From NCBI GenBank assembly GCA_016719055.1, contig JADKAW010000011.1, positions 62,001 through 126,000 on the forward strand: DNA of 64,000 nucleotides, written 5' to 3'. Under the pieces are notes generated by a model, which worked only from the letters and a program-made list of their open reading frames with translations, ran no database searches and was not told where the DNA came from. Source of the stretch: Candidatus Rhodoferax mariagerensis (GTDB taxonomy: Bacteria; Pseudomonadota; Gammaproteobacteria; Burkholderiales; Burkholderiaceae_C). Shown piece after piece: positions 34,895-43,532 of this stretch. The position numbers and the translations under genes are program-made. Numbering within the stretch: position 1 is the first letter of the stretch; every line of letters begins with the position of its first letter.

Positions 34895-35941
34895 ATGACT
34901 CCCATCCCAAATCGGCTCATAGGTGCTGATCGCCTGCCACATCTGTTGCGCCAAATGCCCAAGGCTGAACTGCACATCCACATCGAAGGGTCGCTTGAGC
35001 CCGAGCTGATGTTTGCATTGGCCCAGCGCAATGGCCTGAACCTGACTTATGCCGATGTGAGCACATTGCGACAGGCCTATGTGTTTAACGACCTGCAAGA
35101 CTTCTTAAACATTTACCATGCAGGCACCAAGGTACTGCGCACTGAGCAGGACTTTTACGACATGACCTGGGCCTACCTGCGGCGAGCAGCAAGCGACCAT
35201 GTATTGCATGCCGAAATTTTCGTCGATACCCAGACGCACACGGGTCATGGCGTGACCACTGACGTGGTGATCAACGGCTTGCACCGAGCCTGCCTGGACG
35301 CTCAAGCCCAGTTGGGTCTGAGTGCCAGCCTGATTCTGTGTTTTTTGCGCAACTTAAGCGAGACTGAGGCTTTCGAAGCTTTGGAACAGGCCAGTCCTCA
35401 TCTGTCCAAGCTGGTTGGCATCGGATTGGCTTCCAGCGAACTGGGTCATCCACCTGAAAAATTTGCCCGCGTGTTTGCCAAGGCGCGTGGGTTGGGCCTG
35501 CGGTTGGTCGCGCACGCTGGTGAAGAAGGTCCGCCGGCCTATATCTGGAGCGCGCTTGATGCGTTAAAAGTTGAGCGCATTGACCACGGCGTGCAGGCTG
35601 TACAAGACCCTGCTTTGATGGCCCGACTGTCCCGCGAGCGCATCCCGCTTACAGTGTGCCCTTTGTCCAACCTGAAACTGCGGGTGTTTCAAGACCTGAA
35701 CCATCACAACTTAGGCCAACTGCTCGATGCAGGCATCGTGGCAACCATCAATTCGGATGACCCGGCTTATTTTGGCGGGTATATCAACGAGAACTTTACC
35801 CAGACCTTTGCAGCATTGGGGCTAACAGCCAGCCATGCTTACCAGTTGGCATTCAATAGTTTTGAAGCAAGTTTTCTGGAGGCACGGGCCAAACAGGCGA
35901 TGCAGGACAAACTCTTGGAATTTTTCGAAACTTCTGAGTGA
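34895..35941 (+). CDS. Adenine deaminase (ADE subfamily of the adenosine deaminase family)
   Basis: 348 aa from ATG 34895 (a TTG at 34883 is in frame but less likely). Metal-binding HIH (H27, H29) in 'KAELHIHIEGSLEPELMF', then 'VAHAGEEGPPAYIW', 'ERIDHGVQA' and 'TVCPLSNLKL' and 'NSDDPAYFGGY': all metal and catalytic residues of the family are present. The wording 'EGSLEPEL', 'LRTEQDFYDMTWAYL' and 'SSELGHPPEKF' matches the ADE subfamily, which deaminates adenine to hypoxanthine, rather than true adenosine deaminases. Cytosolic. Near guanine deaminase and YhhQ, giving a purine-base salvage neighbourhood. Confidence 0.85.
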   Translation: MTPIPNRLIGADRLPHLLRQMPKAELHIHIEGSLEPELMFALAQRNGLNLTYADVSTLRQAYVFNDLQDFLNIYHAGTKVLRTEQDFYDMTWAYLRRAASDHVLHAEIFVDTQTHTGHGVTTDVVINGLHRACLDAQAQLGLSASLILCFLRNLSETEAFEALEQASPHLSKLVGIGLASSELGHPPEKFARVFAKARGLGLRLVAHAGEEGPPAYIWSALDALKVERIDHGVQAVQDPALMARLSRERIPLTVCPLSNLKLRVFQDLNHHNLGQLLDAGIVATINSDDPAYFGGYINENFTQTFAALGLTASHAYQLAFNSFEASFLEARAKQAMQDKLLEFFETSE

Positions 35942-35962
35942 TGGCTGCCAGCCTTTGGATGC

Positions 35963-36508
35963 CTAATTTGCGGGCACCCAAAGCTGCAGGCGCGGCAGCA
36001 TGGCCCGGTAGGGTGCCAGCAGCAACGCCGCCATCAGCCACTTGATGCCCAAGTCACCTGCGGCCAGCATCAGCCAATCCAAGTCGGACCCTGCAAAGGC
36101 CAGGAAAAAGAAAATACCGGTGTCCAGCACCGACGCCACAACTGAGCCAATCAGCGGCGCCTTCCACCACGACAGCGTCCGCAGACGGTTAAACGCCACA
36201 ATGTCAAGCAGTTGGCCAACGATAAAGGCCACACCCGAAGCCAAAGCAATGCGCCACGGTGCCAACGCCAGCGACACCACCACGGCTGCGGCAAAACCAA
36301 TCCAGGCCACACGGCGCGCAGCTTGTGCACCCACGGCACGGTTGGTCAGGTCGGTGACCAAAAATGCCACCGGAAAGGTAAATGCGCCCCAGGTCAGCCA
36401 ATCGTTGATCGGAAATTGCACCAGGTAGTTGGACGACACAATGACCAGCATCATGGCCAAAATTGGCCGCCAAAGGGTCATCAGAGGAGTTTGAAACGCA
36501 TTTTTCAT
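35963..36508 (-). CDS. yhhQ: Queuosine precursor transporter (YhhQ/VUT family)
   Basis: 181 aa from ATG 36508; the in-frame extension to 36616 has no family similarity. About six hydrophobic segments. 'SSNYLVQFPINDWLTWGAFT' followed by 'FPVAFLVTDLTNRAVGAQAA' is the start of the DUF165/VUT family, which imports 7-cyano-7-deazaguanine or 7-aminomethyl-7-deazaguanine for queuosine in tRNA. Also 'ASGVAFIVGQLLDIVAFNRL' and 'ASVLDTGIFFFLAF'. Convergent with adenine deaminase and divergent from guanine deaminase; a purine-analogue transporter fits among purine deaminases. Confidence 0.85.
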   Translation of the reverse strand: MKNAFQTPLMTLWRPILAMMLVIVSSNYLVQFPINDWLTWGAFTFPVAFLVTDLTNRAVGAQAARRVAWIGFAAAVVVSLALAPWRIALASGVAFIVGQLLDIVAFNRLRTLSWWKAPLIGSVVASVLDTGIFFFLAFAGSDLDWLMLAAGDLGIKWLMAALLLAPYRAMLPRLQLWVPAN

Positions 36509-36610
36509 GGCGCGATTATCGCTGGGCGCCTTGAATTTGCGATGTGGCGTTGCGCAGAGGTGTCCGACACTGCCTGCCAAGCAGTGCCAAATTGGGTAAG
36601 CTCTGGCCCC

Positions 36611-37963
36611 ATGCAAGCTTACCGCGCCAAACTTCTATATTTCAGATCTTCCGGTGACCCGCGCCAGAGCGCCGTTTTTGAGACGGACGGCATGCTGGTG
36701 GTCGGGCCGAATGCCGCCGGTACCCAGGTGGTACTGGCCATAGGTTCGTACCACGATGTTCGCCCGAGTTTTCCTGATGTGCCCGTGTTGCACCTCAAAG
36801 ACCGCATCATTGCGCCCGGTTTTGTCGATCTGCATAGCCATTACCCGCAAATCGACGTGATCGGTTCCCCAGCCGACGGCCTGTTGCCGTGGCTTGAAAA
36901 CTACACTTTTCCTGAAGAAAAACGCTTTGTAGTCCCCGGCTACTGTGCGCAAGCCGCTACTTTTTATGTAGCGGAAAACTTGCGCAACGGCATCACCACG
37001 GCACTGACGTTTGCCACCTCGCACCCGGCATCGGTACAGGCCCTGTTTGCTGCGGCGCAGCAGCAGCGCGTGCGACTCATCACCGGCCTGTGTTTGATGG
37101 ACCGCCACGCGCCGGCCGACTTGTTAAACCAGCGCGCGGCAGGCGGGCGCTGCGATGCCACCGAACAAAGCCTGCTCGACTCCGAGGCACTGATCCGCCA
37201 ATGGCATGGCGTAGACCGTCTGGGCTACGCCATCACCCCCCGCTTTGCCCCGACCAGCACCGACGCGCAGTTGCGTGGCGCCGGCGAACTGGCCGCCAAG
37301 TACCCCGATGTGTGGATTCAGTCGCATGTGGCAGAAAACAAACTGGAAGTTCAGTGGGCGCGCGAACTGTTTCCTGCCTCGCGCAGCTACTTGTCCACCT
37401 ATGCCGACTTTGGCCTGATGCGCCAGCGTGCCGTCTATGCGCATTGCATACACTTTGACGACGATGACCGCGCACTAATGCGCGACACGGGTGCTGCTGC
37501 TGCCATCAGCCCGACCAGCAATCTGTTTCTAGGCAGTGGTTTTTTTGATTACGCCGGGGCCGATCGGGTTGGATTCAATTACGGGCTTGCCAATGACGTT
37601 GGGGGCGGCACCAGTTTCAGCCCGTTTCACACCATGCTGGGTGCGTATTTCGTGGCACGCGAGGGGCAAACCAAAACCGGCCTGACCTTGAGTCCGCAGC
37701 ATTTATGGTGGCAGCACACGGCCGGTGCCGCCCGCGCGCTGGGGCTGCAAGGCATTGTGGGTAACTTGCTGCCCGGCTGTGAAGCTGATTTAGTGGTGCT
37801 AAACCCGCAAGCCACGCCGCTGCTGGCGCGCAAGACTGGGCGGGCTGAAAGTCTGGATGAATTGCTTTTGGCGATGATCGTGCTGGGCGACGACCGGCTG
37901 ATTGAAAAAACCGTGATCTCGCAGGCCGCTCACCAGCACTCAAGCAATCACATCTCTGAATAA
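36611..37963 (+). CDS. guaD: Guanine deaminase
   Basis: 450 aa from ATG 36611. Converts guanine to xanthine and ammonia. Amidohydrolase signatures: 'IIAPGFVDLHSHYPQIDVIG' (metal-binding HxH), 'PADGLLPWLENYTFPEE', 'QSHVAENKLE' (His), 'YAHCIHFDDDD' (His) and 'YGLANDVGGGTSFSPFHTM' (catalytic Asp). The C-terminus 'GNLLPGCEADLVVLNPQATP' is the usual amidohydrolase end. Its 3' end overlaps the convergent ETF-QO gene by 16 bases. The promoter must lie in the 102-bp gap shared with divergent yhhQ. Confidence 0.9.
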   Translation: MQAYRAKLLYFRSSGDPRQSAVFETDGMLVVGPNAAGTQVVLAIGSYHDVRPSFPDVPVLHLKDRIIAPGFVDLHSHYPQIDVIGSPADGLLPWLENYTFPEEKRFVVPGYCAQAATFYVAENLRNGITTALTFATSHPASVQALFAAAQQQRVRLITGLCLMDRHAPADLLNQRAAGGRCDATEQSLLDSEALIRQWHGVDRLGYAITPRFAPTSTDAQLRGAGELAAKYPDVWIQSHVAENKLEVQWARELFPASRSYLSTYADFGLMRQRAVYAHCIHFDDDDRALMRDTGAAAAISPTSNLFLGSGFFDYAGADRVGFNYGLANDVGGGTSFSPFHTMLGAYFVAREGQTKTGLTLSPQHLWWQHTAGAARALGLQGIVGNLLPGCEADLVVLNPQATPLLARKTGRAESLDELLLAMIVLGDDRLIEKTVISQAAHQHSSNHISE

Positions 37964-39639
37964 TTCGGCCCGCCGCCGCCTTCCGGCGTGACCCAGACAA
38001 TGTTCTGCGTCGGGTCCTTGATGTCGCAGGTCTTGCAATGCACACAGTTGGCCGCGTTGATCTGCAGCCGGTCGGTGTTGTCGGCGTTCTTGACAAACTC
38101 ATACACCCCCGCCGGGCAGTAACGCGCCTCAGGCCCGGCGTATTTGGCCAAATTGATGTTGACCGGCACCGATGCGTCCTTGAGCGTCAAATGCGCCGGC
38201 TGGTTCTCCTCATGTGCTGCGCTGCTGATGAACACACTGGACAGGCGGTCAAAGGTCAGCATGCCATCGGGTTTTGGATATTCAATGGGCTGGCATTCAG
38301 CGGCAGGTTTGAGGTATTCATGGTCAGGCTTGTCGCGCCGGATGGTCCAGGGCATATTGCCACCCAGACTAAACTGCTCCAGCCCGTTCATCAGCGTACC
38401 CACACGCAGACCATACTTGAACCAGGCCTTGAAGTTGCGTGACTTGTTGAGCTCGGTGTAAAGCCAACTCTTCTCGAACGCCTCAGGGTAGGCACCAAGC
38501 TCATCCTGGGCCCGGCCAGCGCTTACCGCTTCATAGGCAGCCTCAGCTGCCAGCATGCCTGACTTGATGGCGGCATGGCTGCCCTTGATGCGGCTGACAT
38601 TCAGGAACCCTGCATTGCAGCCCACCAGCGCACCGCCTGGGAACACTGTCTTTGGCAAGGACAACAGGCCACCAGCCGTTATGGCGCGTGCACCATACGC
38701 TATTCTTTTTGCAGTGACTTCGCCTTTTGAGTTTTCCAGGTACCAGCGGATGTTGGGGTGTGTCTTCCAGCGCTGAAATTCTTCAAACGGGCTCAGATAG
38801 GGATTTTGATAGTTCAGCCCGGTGATAAAACCCATGGCAATCTTGTAGTCGGCCATGTGGTACATGAAAGAGCCGCCATAGGTTTTGTCGTCCATGGGCC
38901 AGCCGGCCGTGTGCAGCACCAGGCCGGGCTCATGGCGCTTAGGCTCCACTTCCCACAGTTCCTTAATACCAATGGCGTAGCTTTGTGGGTCGCAGCCCTC
39001 GTCGAGTTTGTATTTGGCAATGAGCTGTTTGCCCAAATGGCCGCGCGCACCCTCGGCAAAGATGGTGTATTTGCCCAGCAACTCCATGCCGAGCTGGAAG
39101 TTGCCACCGGGTTCGCCATTCTTTTCAACACCCATGTTGCCGGTGGCCACACCCCTGACGTGACCGGCTTCGTTGTACAGCACTTCAGCAGCAGTAAAGC
39201 CAGGGAAAATTTCCACACCCAGGCCTTCAGCTTGCTGCGCCAGCCAGCGGGTGAGTGCGCCCAGGCTGATGATGTAGTTTCCGTGGTTCTGGCTGCACTT
39301 TGGCAGAAACATGTTGGGGGTGCGGTAGCCGGTGGATTCACTGAGGAACAGCATGGCTTCAGCGGTGACGGGCTGATTCAGCGGCGCACCATCTGCTTTC
39401 CAGTTGGGCAGCAGTTCGGTCAGCGATTGTGGGTCAAGCACGGCACCCGACAGGATGTGGGCACCGGGCTCGGAGCCTTTTTCCAGCACCACGACCGACA
39501 CCTCTTTGCCATTTGCTGCCGCGAGTTGTTTCAGGCGGATGGCGGTGGACAGGCCGGCGGGGCCACCACCGACCACGACCACGTCGTAGTCCATCGATTC
39601 GCGGGGGCCGTGTTGGGCCAGGATTTCCTCGTTTGTCAT
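37948..39639 (-). CDS. Electron transfer flavoprotein-ubiquinone oxidoreductase
   Basis: 563 aa from ATG 39639. Passes electrons from ETF (beta-oxidation, amino-acid dehydrogenases) to ubiquinone at the inner membrane. FAD-binding 'DYDVVVVGGGPAGLSTAIRL' at the N-terminus, a second FAD region 'GCNAGFLNVSRIKGSHAAIK', and the 4Fe-4S cluster near the C-terminus with Cys in 'CPAGVYEF' and 'ANCVHCKTCDIKDPTQN'. Length matches the family. An upstream ORF extension is not supported. Divergent from an SDR gene across a 135-bp gap that holds a palindrome (39738-39757). Confidence 0.93.
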   Translation of the reverse strand: MTNEEILAQHGPRESMDYDVVVVGGGPAGLSTAIRLKQLAAANGKEVSVVVLEKGSEPGAHILSGAVLDPQSLTELLPNWKADGAPLNQPVTAEAMLFLSESTGYRTPNMFLPKCSQNHGNYIISLGALTRWLAQQAEGLGVEIFPGFTAAEVLYNEAGHVRGVATGNMGVEKNGEPGGNFQLGMELLGKYTIFAEGARGHLGKQLIAKYKLDEGCDPQSYAIGIKELWEVEPKRHEPGLVLHTAGWPMDDKTYGGSFMYHMADYKIAMGFITGLNYQNPYLSPFEEFQRWKTHPNIRWYLENSKGEVTAKRIAYGARAITAGGLLSLPKTVFPGGALVGCNAGFLNVSRIKGSHAAIKSGMLAAEAAYEAVSAGRAQDELGAYPEAFEKSWLYTELNKSRNFKAWFKYGLRVGTLMNGLEQFSLGGNMPWTIRRDKPDHEYLKPAAECQPIEYPKPDGMLTFDRLSSVFISSAAHEENQPAHLTLKDASVPVNINLAKYAGPEARYCPAGVYEFVKNADNTDRLQINAANCVHCKTCDIKDPTQNIVWVTPEGGGGPNYSEM

Positions 39640-39737
39640 GGTGCATCTCGCTTCATAATGGGAGCGGCGAACTGTTGCGGCTCTTGAGCAACGATTGTCG
39701 GTTAGATAAACCATTTTAGAGGTGTGGAAGTGCTCAT

Positions 39738-39757
39738 AATAGAAAAGTCGTTCTATT
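39738..39757. promoter_or_regulatory. Palindromic operator candidate
   Basis: Perfect 7-bp inverted repeat AATAGAA / TTCTATT around a 6-base centre, 18 bases upstream of the SDR start and in the gap shared with divergent ETF-QO. The form resembles operators of TetR-family repressors of fatty-acid or acyl-CoA genes, which would suit both neighbours. No regulator gene is adjacent. Confidence 0.5.
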
Positions 39758-39774
39758 CATAACGGAGATTTGAT

Positions 39775-40557
39775 ATGGCTTACAGCATTGACTTGTCGGG
39801 GCGCGTGGCCTTCATCACGGGTGCTTCTAGCGGACTGGGTGCCCAATTTGCCCGTACCCTGGCCAGTGCCGGTGCGGCTGTGGTGCTGGCAAGCCGACGC
39901 ATCGAAAAACTGAAGGACTTGCGTGCCCAGATTGACGGCGAAGGCGGTGATGCCCATGTGATTGAGCTGGATGTGACGGATCATGCATCGATCAAATCGG
40001 CCGTGGCACATGCCGAAACCAAGGTGGGGTCGATCGATATTCTGGTCAACAACTCTGGTGTTAGCACCACCCAGCGGATTCAGGATGTGAGTGACCACGA
40101 TTTTGATTTCATGTTTGACACCAACGTGAAAGGTGCATTTTTTGTGGCGCAAGAGGTGGGCAAACGCATGCTGGCACGTTCCCAGGGGTCGGCACCGGGC
40201 AGTTTTACGGGCGGGCGCATTGTGAACGTGGCGTCCATGGCCGGTTTGCGGGTGCTGCCCAAGATCGGCGTCTATGCCATGAGCAAGGCAGCCATGATCC
40301 AGATGACCAAAGCCATGGCACTGGAGTGGGGTAAATTTGGCATCAATGTCAACGCCATCTGCCCGGGCTATATCGATACCGAGATCAACCATGCGCATTG
40401 GCAAACCGGGCAGGGTCAAAAGCTAATGCAAATGTTGCCGCGCAAGCGGGTGGGCCAGCCGCAGGATCTGGACGCGCTGCTGGTTATGCTGTGCTCGGAC
40501 CAAAGCCATTTCATCAACGGTGCGGTGATCTCTGCCGATGATGGCTTTGGTGTCTGA
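39775..40557 (+). CDS. Short-chain dehydrogenase/reductase (FabG-like)
   Basis: 260 aa, classical SDR: cofactor loop TGASSGLG (T15-G22), 'DILVNNSGVS', catalytic Y167 and K171 in 'VYAMSKAAM', and 'NAICPGYIDTEINHAHW' after the active site. Probably an NAD(P)H-dependent 3-hydroxyacyl-CoA or 3-oxoacyl reductase; the exact substrate cannot be read. Ribosome site CGGAG eight bases before the ATG. Next gene (EamA transporter) starts within its last 20 bases. The neighbouring ETF-QO and thioesterase suggest a role in fatty-acid or aromatic-acid catabolism (inference). Confidence 0.85.
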   Translation: MAYSIDLSGRVAFITGASSGLGAQFARTLASAGAAVVLASRRIEKLKDLRAQIDGEGGDAHVIELDVTDHASIKSAVAHAETKVGSIDILVNNSGVSTTQRIQDVSDHDFDFMFDTNVKGAFFVAQEVGKRMLARSQGSAPGSFTGGRIVNVASMAGLRVLPKIGVYAMSKAAMIQMTKAMALEWGKFGINVNAICPGYIDTEINHAHWQTGQGQKLMQMLPRKRVGQPQDLDALLVMLCSDQSHFINGAVISADDGFGV

Positions 40558-41482
40558 CGCGGCAGCACCAACGGCCACAAGTCTCGGGACAGGCATTGCG
40601 GCGGGTCTGGCAGCAGGTGCCCTGTGGGGCATGGTGTTTGTGGTGCCGCGCATGACTCCGGGCTTGTCTTCGGTTGATCTGACGGCGGGCCGCTTCTTCA
40701 GTTACGGTGTTATGGCGGTGCTGGTGATGGCGCTGACCTGGCGCAGGCACAACTGGCCAACTTGGCGGCAAACGGGGGCTGCTTTGGGCATGAGTATGCT
40801 GGGTGCTACCGGCTACTATTTGCTGCTGGCGCAGGCCATCAATGCAGCCGGATCCGAAGTTCCCACGCTCATCATTGGCACCATTCCAATCTGGGTCATG
40901 CTGCTGGGAAAGCCCTTGGGCCTGAAATGGTCGGGTCTGTTGCCCGGGCTGGTTTTGACTGCTATCGGGCTGGCGCTGATGGTGCATGCCTCTCTGTCAG
41001 AGGTAGCGACGCTTCCACACCACGGGAGCGATTTTTGGTGGGGCGTGCTGCTGGCCGTGGCGGCGATGGTGAGCTGGACAGTTTTTGCCTTGCTCAATGC
41101 CGCCTGGCTCAAACGTCACCCGGAGGTCAGTGCGACCGAGTGGGCCAACTGGCTGGGCATCGCCACTGGCGTCGGCGCGGTGATCTTGTGGCTGGCCGTG
41201 GGTTCTGATGCAAAAACACTTCTAGCCCTTGATAACAAAGCGCTGATAGCTATAATTTGTATAGCTACCGGCGTAGGCTCAGCATGGGCTGCCAGCATTT
41301 TATGGAACTTGGCAAGCCAGCGCTTGAGCGTCAGTCTGTGTGGGCAGCTGATCGTGAGCGAGACCCTTTTTGGCCTGTTTTATTCGTTTTTGTGGGATGG
41401 TGCCTGGCCTGGCACAGCGCAATGGCTGGCGGCGGTGCTGTTCATCGTGGGTATCTTGGCGTCCATACGGGCGCATCGTTGA
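40538..41482 (+). CDS. EamA-family (DMT) transporter
   Basis: 314 aa with about ten hydrophobic segments in two EamA halves; for example 'GLAAGALWGMVFVVPRMTPG' and 'GMSMLGATGYYLLLAQAINA' in the first and 'WWGVLLAVAAMVSWTVFALL' and 'LWNLASQRLSVSLCGQLIVS' in the second. Inner membrane drug/metabolite exporter or amino-acid exporter of unknown substrate. Start overlaps the SDR gene by 20 bases. A copy of a dispersed palindromic repeat (41219-41265) lies inside the gene and is translated as about residues 228-243, falling in a loop/helix start. Confidence 0.8.
   Translation: MMALVSDAAAPTATSLGTGIAAGLAAGALWGMVFVVPRMTPGLSSVDLTAGRFFSYGVMAVLVMALTWRRHNWPTWRQTGAALGMSMLGATGYYLLLAQAINAAGSEVPTLIIGTIPIWVMLLGKPLGLKWSGLLPGLVLTAIGLALMVHASLSEVATLPHHGSDFWWGVLLAVAAMVSWTVFALLNAAWLKRHPEVSATEWANWLGIATGVGAVILWLAVGSDAKTLLALDNKALIAIICIATGVGSAWAASILWNLASQRLSVSLCGQLIVSETLFGLFYSFLWDGAWPGTAQWLAAVLFIVGILASIRAHR
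41219..41265 (+). repeat. Dispersed palindromic repeat inside the EamA gene
   Basis: CTTCTAGCCCTTGATAACAA then AGCGCTGATAGCTATAATTT and GTATAGC. This is the clearest copy of a family that also appears at 8961, 15338, 28166 and 50079 (inverted), with weaker copies at 19142, 24767, 52212 and 60352. Shared features are a CTnTAGCCCTT half, an AGCGC centre and a TAGCTAT half. Confidence 0.6.
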
Positions 41483-41491
41483 GGAGAAAAC

Positions 41492-41920
41492 ATGAAATTT
41501 GATCTGCCCGAGACAAAAAAGCTGGTGTTTGAGACCGTCATTCCGATTCGCTGGGGCGACATGGACGCGATGGGGCACGTCAACAACACCACTTATTTCA
41601 GGTATCTGGAGACCGTGCGGATCGACTGGTTGCGCGCCATTGGCGGCATGCCCAACCCCCTGGGCGAGGGCCCCGTGATCGTCAATGCGTTTTGCAATTT
41701 CTACAAGCAACTCGAATACCCGGGCGATGTGCTCGTCAAGATGTACGCCAGCGATCCGGGTCGAACCACCTTTGAAACCTGGGCCACCCTGGAGATCGCC
41801 GACCAGCCCGGCCTGATTTACGCAGCCGGTGGTGCAACCACCATCTGGGTGGACTTTCCAAAGCAAAAGTCGGTTGAGCTGCCGCAATGGATGCGCAGCA
41901 TTGTGAGCGAACCTATTTAG
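41492..41920 (+). CDS. Acyl-CoA thioesterase, 4HBT family
   Basis: 142-aa hotdog-fold protein. 'IRWGDMDAMGHVNNTTYFRY' carries the catalytic Asp and the HVNN turn of 4-hydroxybenzoyl-CoA thioesterase-like enzymes, followed by 'GPVIVNAFCNFYKQLEYPGD'. Hydrolyses an acyl-CoA to free acid and CoA; substrate unknown. Ribosome site GAGGAG upstream of ATG 41492, nine bases after the transporter stop, so it is likely in the same operon. Its stop overlaps the end of the convergent DUF2934 gene. Confidence 0.88.
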   Translation: MKFDLPETKKLVFETVIPIRWGDMDAMGHVNNTTYFRYLETVRIDWLRAIGGMPNPLGEGPVIVNAFCNFYKQLEYPGDVLVKMYASDPGRTTFETWATLEIADQPGLIYAAGGATTIWVDFPKQKSVELPQWMRSIVSEPI

Positions 41921-42345
41921 CTGAAGAAATGGCCGCTGGCGATCAACCGGTCAACTTCTGCCTCGGCGGCAATCCAGTCTTCCATTGGGTTTCCGAGGGT
42001 GAAACCGCGCCGCTCGGCAATGTAAAAAGCGGCTACCGCAACATAGTGGTTGCGTTGCTCGGTGCTGAACACAGGTTTGGGTGCCGTCGACGGTTTGAGC
42101 ACCGTCTTGGTAACTGATGGTTTTTTGGCCGCTGGTTTCTTGGCGGGCGCATCGGCGGCCAAGGGTGCAGCCGCTGGTGCGGCAACCGGGGCCATGGGTG
42201 CAAATGTCGTTTTGACGGCCGCTGGTGCTTTAGCAACTGGGGCAGCAACTTTTTTGGCAACAACAGGTGTGGCAGTGGCGGCTTTTTTTGGCGCTGCCTT
42301 GACAGGTGCTGTTGCTGAACTTGGGGCCTTGGTGGTTGTGACCAT
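41917..42345 (-). CDS. Ala/Lys/Pro-rich protein with DUF2934 domain
   Basis: 142 aa from ATG 42345 with ribosome site AGGAGA four bases upstream. Residues 1-95 are a low-complexity Ala-Pro-Lys-Val region like histone-H1 tails ('VAKKVAAPVAKAPAAVK'), rich in PKK-type motifs. The C-terminal ~50 residues ('RNHYVAVAAFYIAERRGFTL', 'GNPMEDWIAAEAEVDRLI') match DUF2934. Possibly a nucleoid-associated protein (inference). It ends inside the last 4 bases of the convergent thioesterase gene. Confidence 0.7.
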   Translation of the reverse strand: MVTTTKAPSSATAPVKAAPKKAATATPVVAKKVAAPVAKAPAAVKTTFAPMAPVAAPAAAPLAADAPAKKPAAKKPSVTKTVLKPSTAPKPVFSTEQRNHYVAVAAFYIAERRGFTLGNPMEDWIAAEAEVDRLIASGHFFS

Positions 42346-42425
42346 TGCGTCTCCTAGGGAGGTTAAAACAAATTGATGAGTGAATCGGCTACGCAAAACG
42401 CGTGCCAGACGTTCCGTATTATCCC

Positions 42426-42728
42426 TCATCCGGACATCAGTTTATGCACCAATTCACCGGTGTTAGCCGCCTTGTATATGCGCATTAGTCGTGCGCGGTA
42501 GATTTCTTTGGTGCGGTTAATTGACAAAGCGCGGCCAATTTCCTTGGAGGTCAGTCCGACCATCAGATCGGCAGCCACCTCGCGCTCGCGCGCGCAGTTC
42601 GGCCTTGACCGCGCGGTTGGCGCTGAGGTCCTCACAGATGGCGGCTGCCGTCTTTCATGGTGCGGTTGCGTGACAGCGCAAGCCAACCGGGGTCATGTCA
42701 AGCGCCAATCGGTCATCAATTTCCACCA
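42426..42728 (-). pseudogene. PAS/LuxR-type regulator remnant
   Basis: The minus strand encodes 'REREVAADLMVGLTSKEIGR' and 'RARLMRIYKAANTGELVHKL', the C-terminal helix-turn-helix of LuxR/FixJ-type regulators, ending at 42426. Upstream the homologous sequence ('LSANRAVKAEL' and a PAS-like 'LALDMTPVG') continues in a different frame and is broken by a stop. I read this as a degraded regulator. It is divergent from scoAB, which it might once have controlled. Confidence 0.5.
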
Positions 42729-42822
42729 TGAGAGGCCGTGACCAGGGTTTCCACCCCAAGAAAAACCACGTAGCAGACTAGGCAGTATCCTATTGGAAGA
42801 TTCATTACTTGGAGAACCTGGC

Positions 42823-43530
42823 GTGAACAAGATTTATCCCACTGCGGCTGCAGCACTGCAAGGTATTGTGAGGGACGGTCAGTTACTGGCTGTTGGTGGA
42901 TTCGGCCTGTGCGGCATTCCTGAGGCCCTGATTGACGCACTGCGCGACACAAGCGTCAAGAACCTGACCGTGGTTTCCAACAACGCCGGCGTGGATGGTT
43001 TTGGTTTGGGCAAGCTGCTGGAGACGCGTCAGATCAAAAAGATGATCTCCAGCTACGTCGGTGAAAACAAGGAATTTGAGCGCCAATACCTGGCCGGTGA
43101 ACTTGAGCTTGAATTTACGCCGCAAGGCACGCTGGCTGAAAAACTACGCGCGGGCGGTGCCGGCATTCCGGCGTTTTATGTCAAGACCGGGGTGGGTACG
43201 CAGGTGGCTGAAGGCAAGGAAAACCGGGTGTTTGGCGGTTACGCCTACATTCTGGAACACGCGCTGGTGCCCGATGTGTCGCTGGTCAAGGCCTGGAAGG
43301 CCGACAAAAGCGGCAACCTGCTGTTTCGCCGCACGGCCCGCAACTTCAACCCGGCTGTCGCCATGGCGGGCAAGATCACGGTGGTTGAGGTGGAAGAGAT
43401 TGTCGAAACCGGCACCTTCGACCCTGACTCGGTTCACTTGCCGGGCATTTACGTCAGCCGCATCGTGCTCAACGCCACCCCTGAAAAGCGCATTGAAAAA
43501 CGAACCATCACCAAGAAAGCAGGAGTTTGA
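42823..43530 (+). CDS. scoA: 3-oxoacid CoA-transferase subunit A
   Basis: 235 aa from GTG 42823, which has GGAGA seven bases upstream; earlier in-frame codons are less likely. 'VGGFGLCGIPEALIDALRDT' and 'VVSNNAGVDGFGLGKLLETR' are the glycine-rich CoA-binding regions of the alpha subunit, and 'FGGYAYILEHALVPDVSLVK' follows. With subunit B it moves CoA between succinyl-CoA and acetoacetate, for ketone-body or butyrate use. The stop is two bases before the ATG of scoB. Confidence 0.92.
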   Translation: MNKIYPTAAAALQGIVRDGQLLAVGGFGLCGIPEALIDALRDTSVKNLTVVSNNAGVDGFGLGKLLETRQIKKMISSYVGENKEFERQYLAGELELEFTPQGTLAEKLRAGGAGIPAFYVKTGVGTQVAEGKENRVFGGYAYILEHALVPDVSLVKAWKADKSGNLLFRRTARNFNPAVAMAGKITVVEVEEIVETGTFDPDSVHLPGIYVSRIVLNATPEKRIEKRTITKKAGV

Positions 43531-43532
43531 TC

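Noticed and set aside
36212..36610. Long 5' extension of the guanine deaminase frame
   Set aside because: It overlaps divergent yhhQ and has no deaminase similarity; the ATG at 36611 fits the family start.
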